Shown: in pieces, positions 43,677-51,504 of the stretch | How positions within the stretch are numbered: position 1 is the first letter of the stretch | How the letters are laid out: every line of letters begins with the position of its first letter | NCBI RefSeq assembly: GCF_900104705.1 | Contig: NZ_LT629734.1 | Coordinates: 2,108,001 to 2,172,000 of the forward strand | Reading direction: 5' to 3' | Length of the DNA: 64,000 nt | Source of the DNA: Agrococcus carbonis | GTDB lineage: Bacteria; Actinomycetota; Actinomycetes; Actinomycetales; Microbacteriaceae | Translations under genes and position numbers: made by a program | Notes under the pieces: model-generated | Databases searched by the model: none | What the model saw: the letters and a program-made list of their open reading frames with translations, nothing else | What the model was told of the DNA's origin: nothing

Positions 43677-43704
43677 GGAAGCCCCGCCATCCGGCGGGGC
43701 TTCC
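43677..43704 (+). terminator. Hairpin terminator after tRNA-Ala
   Basis: GGAAGCCCCGCC pairs with GGCGGGGCTTCC (12 bp, ATCC loop), directly after the encoded CCA. A TTCCGTC tail follows. Confidence 0.85.
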
Positions 43705-43793
43705 GTCGTCTCGCGGGCGGGCGCGGTCGCCTCCTCGCCGGCGGCGTCTTCGACTCGCTCGCTTGTGCCGTCGCGGCCCGCCGGATGCGGGCG

Positions 43794-45119
43794 TCAGCCG
43801 CGGCGCTCGGCCCCGAGGTCGTCGAGCTCGGCGTCGTGCGCAGCCGCGCCCGCGCCCGCCGCCGACCTGGCTCCGGCAGCGGCGCGCTCGGCCGCCGCGG
43901 GGCCGGCCGGCCCGTGCTCGCCCGCGTCGTGCTCGCCCGCGTCGTGCTCGACCGTGTCCCGCAGCCGCGGCGACCACAGCAGCGCGAGCAGCGAGAGCGC
44001 GGCGCACACCGCCCAGGCCGTCAGCGCGGCGGGCACGACGCCGGTCGTGTCGCCGATCCATCCGATCAGCAGCACGACACCCGCGGCGGCGACGTAGGTG
44101 ACGCCCGCGAAGAGCGAGGCGAGCGCACCCTGGCGTGCCGGGCTCGTGTCGCGGGTGAGCGCGACGAGCGACATGCGGTGCGCCGTGCCGACGCCGGCGC
44201 CGAGCAGCGCGAAGCCGACGAGCGCGAGCCACGCGAAGTCGAACGCGACGGCGCCGCCGATGCACGCGATGCCCGTAGCGATCGCGACGAGCCCGCTCGC
44301 CCACGGCGCGTGGCGCGTGAGGGGCGCCGAGGCGAACTGCGCGAGCGCGCAGGCGACGAGCATCGTGATCGGGCCCCACGCCTGCACGGCGGGCTGACCC
44401 AGCTCGTTGAAGATCGTCGCGGCGAGCACGGTGCCGATGCTCACCGAGATCCACGCGATCGAGCCCGTCACGATCATCCGCAGGGCACGGCGGTCGATCC
44501 GCAGCGTCGCGGGCTCCCCGGCGACCACCGCGAGGGATGCGCGGTTCTGCGCCCGCCGCATCCGCAGCACGACGCCGCCGGCGAGGAGCAGCAGCGCGAG
44601 CGCGGCCGCGTGCGCGATCGAGAACACGGCGGGAGCGGCCGTCTCGAGGGTGCTCACGAGCAGCTGCGCGCTGCCGGCGCCGAGCACGGCGCCCACGCTG
44701 TTGCCGGTCGCGGTGACCGCGCGCCCCGGCGCGCCGATCGCGGCGACCATGAGGGCGGATGCGGCGCCGGTGCCGAGCCCCGTCGACAGGCCCGCGAGGG
44801 CGCGGCCGATGAGGATGCTCGACTCGGTGCCGAGCAGCACCGCGACGTCGCACGCGAGCATCGCCGCGAGGCTCGCGAGCAGCAGGGGAGCGGCGAACCG
44901 CGACCAGCGCGGCCGCGCGAGCACCGCGAGCACGACCGCGAACACCGCGATGTACAGGCTGAAGGTCAGGGAGAGCACCGAGGGAGGCATGCCGAGCTCG
45001 TCGCGGAAGATCGGCAGCATCGGGTAGGCGGAGTTCGTGCCCGCGAGCAGCATGGCGAACGACGCCGCGGCGAACGCGGCCTGCGCCATCGCCAGGCGCC
45101 GGCTCCCGGAGTGGCCCAT
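43794..45119 (-). CDS. Major facilitator superfamily transporter
   Basis: A 441-residue MFS protein with about 12 membrane helices. The first half contains a loop RPRWSRFAAPLLLASLAAMLA, a degenerate form of MFS motif A, and ILIGRALAGLSTGLGTGAAS. The C-terminal 60 residues are an Ala/Glu/His-rich tail (EHDAGEHDAGEHG). Substrate unknown; drug-efflux-like relatives are most similar in pattern. ATG 45119 is exactly 6 nt after TAGATT (45126-45131, reverse strand), predicted leaderless. Confidence 0.88.
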   Translation of the reverse strand: MGHSGSRRLAMAQAAFAAASFAMLLAGTNSAYPMLPIFRDELGMPPSVLSLTFSLYIAVFAVVLAVLARPRWSRFAAPLLLASLAAMLACDVAVLLGTESSILIGRALAGLSTGLGTGAASALMVAAIGAPGRAVTATGNSVGAVLGAGSAQLLVSTLETAAPAVFSIAHAAALALLLLAGGVVLRMRRAQNRASLAVVAGEPATLRIDRRALRMIVTGSIAWISVSIGTVLAATIFNELGQPAVQAWGPITMLVACALAQFASAPLTRHAPWASGLVAIATGIACIGGAVAFDFAWLALVGFALLGAGVGTAHRMSLVALTRDTSPARQGALASLFAGVTYVAAAGVVLLIGWIGDTTGVVPAALTAWAVCAALSLLALLWSPRLRDTVEHDAGEHDAGEHGPAGPAAAERAAAGARSAAGAGAAAHDAELDDLGAERRG

Positions 45120-45206
45120 CGGGCCAATCTAGCCGGTGTCAGACAAGCGCTCGGGGCCCGGGTGCGAGCGGCGCGCCGTCGGCCTCGCGCCCCCGGATGC
45201 TGCGGC

Positions 45207-45258
45207 GGCTCACCGCACCGCCGCGCTGCGCCGGCTCATCGCACCGCCGCGCTGCGCC
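45207..45258. repeat. 26-bp tandem duplication at the end of the reductase gene
   Basis: Two 26-bp units (GGCTCAYCGCACCGCCGCGC...) start at 45207 and 45233, differing at one base. The reductase stop codon (45236-45238) lies inside the second unit. Confidence 0.8.
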
Positions 45259-46420
45259 GGCTGCCGACGCTCTCGCGGATCGTCGCGGAGGCGTCCCAGT
45301 CGTTGACGTGCATCGCGGCGACGACCTCGTCGCCCCGCACCCAGAACGCGTGGAACGCGTCGCCGGCGAGCGCATCCGTCGACCCCTCGATGTCGACGCG
45401 GTCGTAGCCGGCGGGGCCGGGGTTGCCCCAGTACTCCATGCCGAGGTCGTACTGGTCGGTGAAGAAGTAGGGGAGGCGGCGGTAGGGCTCGTCGCCGCCG
45501 AGCAGCACGGCGGCCGCGGCCTTCGCCTGGCGCTTGGCGGTGTCCCAGTGCTCGACGCGGATGCGTCGGCCGAGCACGGGGTGGTCGTGCGCTGCGATGT
45601 CGCCGATCGCGAGGATGCGCGGGTCGGAGGTGCGGAGCGTCGCGTCGACCGCGACGCCGCCGCCCTCCTCGCGGGCGGCCATCGCGAGGCCCGCCTGCTC
45701 AGCGAGCTCGATCTGCGGGGTCACGCCGATCGCGGCGATGCGCACGTCGGCGCCCCGCAGGTCGTCGGGGGTTACCTGGGTGCTCAGGCGCAGGTCGACG
45801 CCGTGGCCGCGGTGCAGCTCGGCGAAGACGGTCGCGACCTCCGGGCCGAGCACGCGCTGGAGGGGGAGCGCGGCGGTCTCGAAGACCGTCACCTCGGCGC
45901 CGGCCGTGCGGGCGGCGGCGGCGACCTCGAGGCCGATCCAGCCGGCGCCGACGATCGCGACCTTCGTGCCCTCGGCGAAGGCCTCCTTGAGCCGCGTGCT
46001 GTCCCCGACGGTGCGCAGCGTCACGAAGTCGTCGACGCCCTCCATGCGGAGGGACCGCGGGGCGGCGCCGGTCGCGAGCAGCAGCTGGTCGTAGGGCACG
46101 TCCTCCTCGGCGGTGCCTTCGCCACCGGCGGCGTCGGTGGCGGATGCGGTACGCACGACCCGTCGGTCGCGGTCGATCGCGGTGGCGCGCGTGCCGAGCC
46201 GCAAGGAGACGTCATGCTCGGCGTACCAGGGCTCGGGGTGCACGAGCGCCTCGTCGAACGGCTGCGTGCCGAGCAGGTAGCCCTTCGACAGCGGCGGCCG
46301 CTCATACGGCGGCGTCGCCTCGGCGCCGATGAGCGTGAGCGGGCCGTCGTAGCCCTGCTGGCGGAGCGCGGTGGCGGCGGTCGCCCCCGCGAGCCCCGCC
46401 CCGATGATCACGATGCCCAT
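45236..46420 (-). CDS. FAD-dependent ferredoxin-NAD(P) reductase
   Basis: A 394-residue flavoprotein of the ferredoxin/putidaredoxin reductase type, which passes electrons from NAD(P)H to a ferredoxin. FAD site VIIGAGLAGATAATALR at the N-terminus, RPPLSKGYL near residue 42, NAD site VAIVGAGWIGLEVAAAAR near 150, and second FAD motif ILAIGDIAAHDHP near 270. The C-terminal reductase domain contains YFFTDQYDLGMEYWG. No ferredoxin or P450 is adjacent. The decayed fragment at 22966-23390 is a relative. Confidence 0.93.
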   Translation of the reverse strand: MGIVIIGAGLAGATAATALRQQGYDGPLTLIGAEATPPYERPPLSKGYLLGTQPFDEALVHPEPWYAEHDVSLRLGTRATAIDRDRRVVRTASATDAAGGEGTAEEDVPYDQLLLATGAAPRSLRMEGVDDFVTLRTVGDSTRLKEAFAEGTKVAIVGAGWIGLEVAAAARTAGAEVTVFETAALPLQRVLGPEVATVFAELHRGHGVDLRLSTQVTPDDLRGADVRIAAIGVTPQIELAEQAGLAMAAREEGGGVAVDATLRTSDPRILAIGDIAAHDHPVLGRRIRVEHWDTAKRQAKAAAAVLLGGDEPYRRLPYFFTDQYDLGMEYWGNPGPAGYDRVDIEGSTDALAGDAFHAFWVRGDEVVAAMHVNDWDASATIRESVGSRRSAAVR

Positions 46421-46560
46421 GATGTGGCCCTTCGTCGAGACCGCTGGTGCTCGACAGTAGACACCCGATCGATTCTTTCGTCAAGGATCGTGTCTGTTAG
46501 AAGCCGACGCGAGAAGGGGCCTCGCAGCCGTGCCGGAAGCGCCGCCGGGCGGTGGTCGCG

Positions 46561-46944
46561 TCAGCTGAGCAGCGGCAGCAGCGAGAGCGCGAAGCCGACG
46601 GCGCCGACGACGCAGAGGATGCCGCCCACGAGCAGGAGCATGCGCGGCATCGCGGGCGGGTGCAGGCGCACGCGGCGCGCATCGCGCGAGCTCACCAGGG
46701 CCTCGTGCTCTCCGGCCCGCAGGTGCGCCTCGGCGCCGCGCAGCCTGCGCTCGTGGAACTCACCGCCGGTGTACCAGCGGGCGACGGCCCCGCGCGGCCC
46801 GGGCGCGACCACGATCGAGACGGGCAGCCATGCGCCGTCGCGGTGCCGCATCCACCACCCCATGAGCAGCAGCGGGATGCCCATGCCGAGGCCGACCCAC
46901 GAGAGGAGCTCGCCGATGCCGGCGGCGGAGTCGAGCGGCGTCAC
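46561..46944 (-). CDS. Small membrane protein of unknown function
   Basis: A 127-residue protein with hydrophobic helices at about 13-31 (LLSWVGLGMGIPLLLMGWWM) and 103-125. Between them lies a basic beta-rich loop (WLPVSIVVAPGPRGAVARWY, EFHERRLRGAE) resembling DUF3592-type proteins. The GTG start is 6 nt after TACCGT (46951-46956, reverse strand), predicted leaderless and divergent from the next gene. Confidence 0.65.
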   Translation of the reverse strand: MTPLDSAAGIGELLSWVGLGMGIPLLLMGWWMRHRDGAWLPVSIVVAPGPRGAVARWYTGGEFHERRLRGAEAHLRAGEHEALVSSRDARRVRLHPPAMPRMLLLVGGILCVVGAVGFALSLLPLLS

Positions 46945-46980
46945 CGCTCAACGGTAGCGGCGGTGGGGCATCATGGCCGC

Positions 46981-47196
46981 ATGGCTGCGCGATACGAGGT
47001 GGGCGACCACGTGAGCTGGAACTCGGAGGCGGGGCGGATCCGCGGGCGCGTGACGAAGGTGCACACGCGCGACTTCGAGTTCAAGGGGCGCACGCGGCAC
47101 GCGAGCGAGGACGAGCCGCAGTACGAGCTCGAGAGCGACAAGACGGGAGCGGCCGCGGCGCACAAGGGCTCGGCGCTGACGCGCTTGCGCTCCTGA
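46981..47196 (+). CDS. DUF2945 / hypervirulence-associated TUDOR-like protein
   Basis: A 71-residue small basic protein. The pattern YEVGDHVSWNSEAGRIRGRV, then V-T-K-V-H-T and YELESDKTGAAAAHKGSAL, matches DUF2945 (HVA1/TUDOR) proteins. Its ligand and function are unknown. An ATG at 46972 is an alternative start. Confidence 0.85.
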   Translation: MAARYEVGDHVSWNSEAGRIRGRVTKVHTRDFEFKGRTRHASEDEPQYELESDKTGAAAAHKGSALTRLRS

Positions 47197-47210
47197 GCCG
47201 CGGTCGTCGC

Positions 47211-47273
47211 CGCAGAGTTGCGGCGAGTCGCGTGTTCGAGCGTCGAACGGACGCGACTCGCCGCAACTCTGCG
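47211..47273. terminator. Long perfect hairpin (23-bp stem), terminator-like
   Basis: CGCAGAGTTGCGGCGAGTCG... (47211-47233) is the exact reverse complement of 47251-47273. The loop itself contains GTTCGA/TCGAAC. It separates the DUF2945 gene from the convergent cydB stop (47278) and can serve both strands. Confidence 0.82.
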
Positions 47274-47277
47274 TCCG

Positions 47278-48336
47278 CTACGCCCGCGGCGCCGCCGCGT
47301 CGCGATCCCGCAGGATCGCCGGCAGCACGATGTGCGCCTCGGGGATCATGCCGGGCGTGACGCGCTTGCGGAAGACCCAGTAGCTCCACGACTGGTAGCC
47401 GATGATGATCGGCAGGCTGATGGCCGTGATGGTCGTCATGACCCCGAGCGTGTAGGTGCCGCTCGCGGCGTTCATGAGCGTGAGGTCGAACGCCGGGTCG
47501 ATCGTCGAGGGCAGCACCTTCGGGAACATGCCCGCGAAGACGGCCGCGACGCCGAACACCCCGAACGCGGCGTAGCCGATGAACGCCCGCCCCTCCGAGC
47601 GGCGGCGCGCCTGCATCCAGCCGTACGCCCCGCCGACGACCGCGAGCCCCACGAGGGTCCACGACAGCAGTGTGCCGCCGTGCTCGAGCTGCACCCACAC
47701 CGCCCAGATCGCGGCCGGCACGAGGCACAGCGGCGCCCAGCGGGCGGCGAAGTCGGCCGAGCGCTCGCGCACCGCGCCGTCGGCCTTGAGGCCGAGGAAC
47801 GTCGCCGAGTGGGCGAGCGCGTACCCCACGACCGCGAGCCCGCCGACGATCGCCGGCCACCCGAGCCACACGAACGGCCCGCCGACGCGGTCGCCGTTGT
47901 CGTCGATCGGCAGCCCGAGCGAGGTGAGCGCGAGCATCGCGCCGACGCAGAACGCCGCGATGAGCGAGCCGACGCCGATGCCCGCCGTCCAGAGGCCTCG
48001 CCAGCGGGCGGTGTGCACCTTGCCGCGCCACTCGATCGAGACCGCGCGCAGGATGAGCCCGACGAGCGCGATCGTGAGCGGCACGTAGAGCACCGAGAAG
48101 AGCGAGGCGTACCACGCGGGGAAGGCCGCGAAGGTGCCGGCGCCGGCGGTGATGAGCCATACCTCGTTGCCGTCCCAGACGGGGCCGATGGTGTTGAGCA
48201 TCACGCGGCGCTCGCGCTCGTCGCGGGTCGCGAAGAGCATGCGGATGCCGACGCCGAGGTCGAATCCCTCGAGCAGCAGGTAGCCGATCCACAGGACGGC
48301 GATGAAGACGAACCAGGTGATCGCGAGCGGTTCCAT
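47278..48336 (-). CDS. cydB: Cytochrome bd oxidase subunit II (CydB)
   Basis: A 352-residue membrane subunit of cytochrome bd quinol oxidase, a high-affinity, non-proton-pumping terminal oxidase. Signature segments are the N-terminal WIGYLLLEGFDLGVGIRML and TIGPVWDGNEVWLITAGAGT, and the C-terminal PTIDPAFDLT-like segment followed by LGVMTTITAISLPII. About 8-9 membrane helices. It starts 14 nt after the cydA stop, so the two form one transcript. Confidence 0.97.
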   Translation of the reverse strand: MEPLAITWFVFIAVLWIGYLLLEGFDLGVGIRMLFATRDERERRVMLNTIGPVWDGNEVWLITAGAGTFAAFPAWYASLFSVLYVPLTIALVGLILRAVSIEWRGKVHTARWRGLWTAGIGVGSLIAAFCVGAMLALTSLGLPIDDNGDRVGGPFVWLGWPAIVGGLAVVGYALAHSATFLGLKADGAVRERSADFAARWAPLCLVPAAIWAVWVQLEHGGTLLSWTLVGLAVVGGAYGWMQARRRSEGRAFIGYAAFGVFGVAAVFAGMFPKVLPSTIDPAFDLTLMNAASGTYTLGVMTTITAISLPIIIGYQSWSYWVFRKRVTPGMIPEAHIVLPAILRDRDAAAPRA

Positions 48337-48350
48337 GGTCACTCCTCGAA

Positions 48351-49952
48351 TCAGTACGCGAACGCGAGCACGTCGTCGCGCCGGTCGTCGGGTCGGTCGG
48401 ATGCGTCGTGGTCGTCGCCCGCGCCGTCGTCCGGCGCGTGCGGGGCCAGCTCGGGCATCGCGCTCGCGACGCCCCCTCGCACGTACTTCGCGAGCAGGAA
48501 GAGCTCGACCACCATGAGCACCGCGTAGACGCCCGTGAGCGCGATGACCGAGAACAGCAGCTCGCCGGCGCTCACGCCGGGGGAGACGGCGGCGGCCGTG
48601 AACATGAACACGCCGTCGATGCCGGAGGGGTCGGGGTTGGGCGCGACGACGAACGGCTGGCGGCCGATCTCGGTGAAGATCCAGCCCGCGATGTTGCCGG
48701 CGAAGGGCGCGAGGATGCCGAGGATCGCGAGGCGCATGATCCAGGGCGAGGTCGGCACCGTGCCGCGGCGTGTGAGCCACAGCGCCACGACCGCGCCGAA
48801 GGCGGTGATCGCGCCGAGGCCGATCATGAGGCGGAAGCCCCAGTAGGTCACCCACATCGGCGGCACGTAGTTGACCTCGGTGCCCGCGAACGAGCCGTAG
48901 AGCTCGTCGTCGGGGATCGTCTCGCCGTACTGGTCGACGTAGTGCGGCTCGAGGTCGGTGATGCCGGGCATGTCGGCGCCCCACTCGCCGGTGCCGAGGA
49001 AGCCGAGCACGCCCGGGATCTCGATGAGCGTGATGACGTCGCGGCAGTCGGTCGAGCCCGGGTCGCCGATCGAGAGCACCGAGAACGCCGAGCCCGTGTG
49101 GCACGCGGCCTCGGCGGAGGCCATCTTCATCGGCTGCTGCTCGTACATGAGCTTGCCCTGCCAGTCGCCCGTGATGCCGGTGCCGCCGAAGGCGACGATC
49201 GCGAGCACCGCGCCGAACCGCAGCGACCAGAGCCACACGCCGTGGTCGGCCTTGTCGCGGCCCGCGACCGACGGTGCCTCTCCGATGACGACGCGACCCG
49301 ACGCATCCGTCGTGTCGATGCCGTCGTGGCGGCGCCGCCACAGGTGGTACCAGCTGATGCCGATGAGGAACATGCCGGCGACGATGAGCGAGCCGAAGAT
49401 CGTGTGCGTGAAGGCGGCGAGCGCGGTGTTGTTGGTGAGCACGGCCCACAGGTCGACCATGACGGGGCGGCCGTCGACGAGCTCGACGCCGACGGGGTGC
49501 TGCATCCACGAGTTCGCGACGATGATGAAGTACGCCGAGAACCACGAGCCGATCACCGCGCAGTAGAGCGCGGCGAGGTGCAGGCCCTTGCGCAGGCGCC
49601 CCCAGCCGAAGATCCAGATGCCGATGAAGGTCGACTCGGCGAAGAACGCGAGCAGGCCCTCGAGCGCGAGCGGGGCGCCGAAGACGTCGCCGACGAAGCG
49701 CGAGTACTCGCTCCACGCCATGCCGAACTGGAACTCCTGCACGAGGCCCGTCGCGACGCCGAGGATGAAGTTGATCAGGTAGAGCTTGCCCCAGAACTTC
49801 ACCATCCGGAGGAACTTCTCGTCGCCGGTGCGCACCCAGATGGTCTGCATGACGACGATGGCCATGCCGAGGCCGAGCGTGAGCGGCACGAGCATGAAGT
49901 GGTAGACGGTCGTGATGCCGAACTGCCACCTGGCGATGTCGAGGGCTTCCAC
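48351..49952 (-). CDS. cydA: Cytochrome bd oxidase subunit I (CydA)
   Basis: A 533-residue heme-bearing subunit. The axial His18 of heme b595 lies in TVYHFMLVPLTLG. The helices containing ANSWMQHPVG and THTIFGSLIVAG, and the quinol-site loop around MKMASAEA, are present. GRQPF replaces the more common GRQPW. The Q-loop is short, as in most non-enterobacterial enzymes. The tail is Asp/His-rich. GTG 49952 follows GGAGG. The promoter region holds three BlaI-like operators (49965-50023). Confidence 0.97.
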   Translation of the reverse strand: MEALDIARWQFGITTVYHFMLVPLTLGLGMAIVVMQTIWVRTGDEKFLRMVKFWGKLYLINFILGVATGLVQEFQFGMAWSEYSRFVGDVFGAPLALEGLLAFFAESTFIGIWIFGWGRLRKGLHLAALYCAVIGSWFSAYFIIVANSWMQHPVGVELVDGRPVMVDLWAVLTNNTALAAFTHTIFGSLIVAGMFLIGISWYHLWRRRHDGIDTTDASGRVVIGEAPSVAGRDKADHGVWLWSLRFGAVLAIVAFGGTGITGDWQGKLMYEQQPMKMASAEAACHTGSAFSVLSIGDPGSTDCRDVITLIEIPGVLGFLGTGEWGADMPGITDLEPHYVDQYGETIPDDELYGSFAGTEVNYVPPMWVTYWGFRLMIGLGAITAFGAVVALWLTRRGTVPTSPWIMRLAILGILAPFAGNIAGWIFTEIGRQPFVVAPNPDPSGIDGVFMFTAAAVSPGVSAGELLFSVIALTGVYAVLMVVELFLLAKYVRGGVASAMPELAPHAPDDGAGDDHDASDRPDDRRDDVLAFAY

Positions 49953-49964
49953 TCCGCGGCCTCC

Positions 49965-50023
49965 TTCTACGGCGCGTAGAACTGTTTCTACTCAGCATAG
50001 AAGAACTTCGACGGTTTGTAGAA
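49965..50023. promoter_or_regulatory. Three phased TTCTAC-N5-GTAGAA operators (BlaI-like)
   Basis: Inverted repeats at 49965-49981 (perfect), 49986-50002 (TTCTAC/ATAGAA) and 50007-50023 (TTCGAC/GTAGAA). All have a 5-nt spacer and start exactly 21 nt apart. They cover a cydA promoter (TTCTAC -35 at 50018-50023 and TATGCT -10 at 49994-49999 on the minus strand, 18-nt spacer). The third also covers the -35 of a divergent promoter with TACGAT at 50031-50036. TCTAC/GTAGA cores resemble BlaI/MecI operators. Confidence 0.8.
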
Positions 50024-50113
50024 CCCCGTGTACGATCGGGGTGTGTCGGATGCGCGGGTCGCGTCCGGCAGGATCGTGACCGGTCGGTCGGGGACCGGCG
50101 GAGGAGGCGCAGC

Positions 50114-50479
50114 ATGGGGACGCTCGGCGAGCTGGAGCGCGCGGTGATGGACGCCGTGTGGGATGCCGCCGCGCCCGTGAGCGCCTATGACGTGCAGGCG
50201 CAGCTCGCCGAGGCGGGGCGCGACCTCGCCGCGACGACGCTGCTGACCGTGCTCTCGCGCCTCGAGAAGAAGGGCTTCGTCGCCTCCGATCGCGCGGTGC
50301 GGCCCTACCGCTACGCGGCCGTCGCCTCGCGCGCCGACCACGTGGCCGAGCTCATGCACGAGGTGCTGCACGAGTCGCACGACCGCTCGGCCGTGCTCGA
50401 GCGCTTCGTCGGCAGCGTGTCCGCCGAGGACGCGGCGGTGCTGCGCGAGCTGCTGCGCACGGCGGGCAGCCGGGGCTGA
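50114..50479 (+). CDS. BlaI/MecI/CopY-family transcriptional repressor
   Basis: A 121-residue winged-helix repressor: MGTLGELERAVMDAVW opening, recognition region AATTLLTVLSRLEKKGFV (about residues 40-57), wing YRYAAVASRADHV, and a C-terminal dimerisation helix where BlaI is cut by its protease. GGAGGAGG precedes the ATG. It is followed 2 nt later by an M56 protease gene, the standard BlaI-BlaR pairing. Divergence from cydA with shared operators suggests it controls the oxidase and itself. A 34-codon out-of-frame ORF (50043-50147) overlaps its start. Confidence 0.93.
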   Translation: MGTLGELERAVMDAVWDAAAPVSAYDVQAQLAEAGRDLAATTLLTVLSRLEKKGFVASDRAVRPYRYAAVASRADHVAELMHEVLHESHDRSAVLERFVGSVSAEDAAVLRELLRTAGSRG

Positions 50480-50481
50480 TC

Positions 50482-51303
50482 GTGCCGGGCGGGGCGGCGG
50501 CCGGGCTGGAGGGCGCGCTCGTCATCCCCCATGGCGCGGTCGTGTGGGGCGCCGCCATGCTGTGGCTCGTCTCAGTGCTGCTCGCATGGCCGGTGCCGGT
50601 GTGGCTCGCGCGTGCCGCGTGGCCCGCCCGGGCCCCCGTGGTGGCGCTGCTCGTGTGGCAGGGCGTCGGGCTCGCCGGTGGGCTCTCGATGATCGGCGCG
50701 CTCGCGCTCTCCGGGCTCGCGCTCGCGCCAGGGCTGTCGGGCAGCGCCGGGCAGCTGTGGGCGCTCGTCCCGGCGATCGCCTTCGCCGCCTACCTGCTCG
50801 TGCACCTCGCGGTCACGATCGTGCAGGTCACGAGGCAGCGCCGGCGCCACCTGGCCCTGCTCGACCTGCTGTCGTCACCGCATCCGACCCGCGCGCGCAC
50901 GCGCGTGCTCGACGACGCGGTGCCCGTCGCCTACTGCCTGCCGCGCGGCGCGGGCTCGGTGACCGTGCTCTCGCAGGGGCTGCTCGACCGGCTCGACCCC
51001 GACGAGCTCGTCGCCGTGATCGCGCACGAGCGCGCGCACGTCGAGCAGCGGCACGACCTGCTGCTGCTCGCGTTCCGCGCCTGGCGGGCGGCGCTGCCGT
51101 GGTTCCCGATCGCCGCGCTCGCCGATGCCGAGGTCGCGGCGCTCGTCGAGATGCTCGCCGACGACCACGCCCGCCGCGAGGTGCGGGACGAGGTGCTCGC
51201 GCGGGCGATCCTGCACGTGGGCGCGAGCGGGGTGCCGGGCGCCGAGGTCGAGATGGCCGGGTCGACGCGGGGGAGCGACCGCTTCAAGCGGCTCGTCGCG
51301 TAG
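50482..51303 (+). CDS. M56-family membrane metalloprotease (BlaR/MecR-like, no sensor domain)
   Basis: A 273-residue protein with about three N-terminal membrane helices (roughly 15-37, 48-72, 85-112) and a zinc protease domain. The HEXXH motif appears as AHERAH (near residue 180), and a downstream EMLADDHARREV supplies the third ligand region. Unlike BlaR1 (about 580 residues), there is no penicillin-binding sensor domain, so the inducing signal is unknown. GTG 50482 begins 2 nt after the blaI stop. It probably cleaves the BlaI partner to relieve repression. Confidence 0.9.
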   Translation: MPGGAAAGLEGALVIPHGAVVWGAAMLWLVSVLLAWPVPVWLARAAWPARAPVVALLVWQGVGLAGGLSMIGALALSGLALAPGLSGSAGQLWALVPAIAFAAYLLVHLAVTIVQVTRQRRRHLALLDLLSSPHPTRARTRVLDDAVPVAYCLPRGAGSVTVLSQGLLDRLDPDELVAVIAHERAHVEQRHDLLLLAFRAWRAALPWFPIAALADAEVAALVEMLADDHARREVRDEVLARAILHVGASGVPGAEVEMAGSTRGSDRFKRLVA

Positions 51304-51504
51304 CGCTCGTCTGCGCGTTCGCCCGCCGGTCGGGCGCTGTTCGGCCGCTGCGGCTTGGCTGACGGTGGTCGGGCCAGCCGTTCGTCGACCGGCGGAGGGG
51401 CCGCTCGAGCCCGCCGGGCGGCCCCGGGGCCTCAGGACCGGTTGACGAGCGAGCGGCTTCGGCCTCGGGCGGTCGGCGTCGGGCGGTCGCCGGCTGCGGT
51501 TCGA

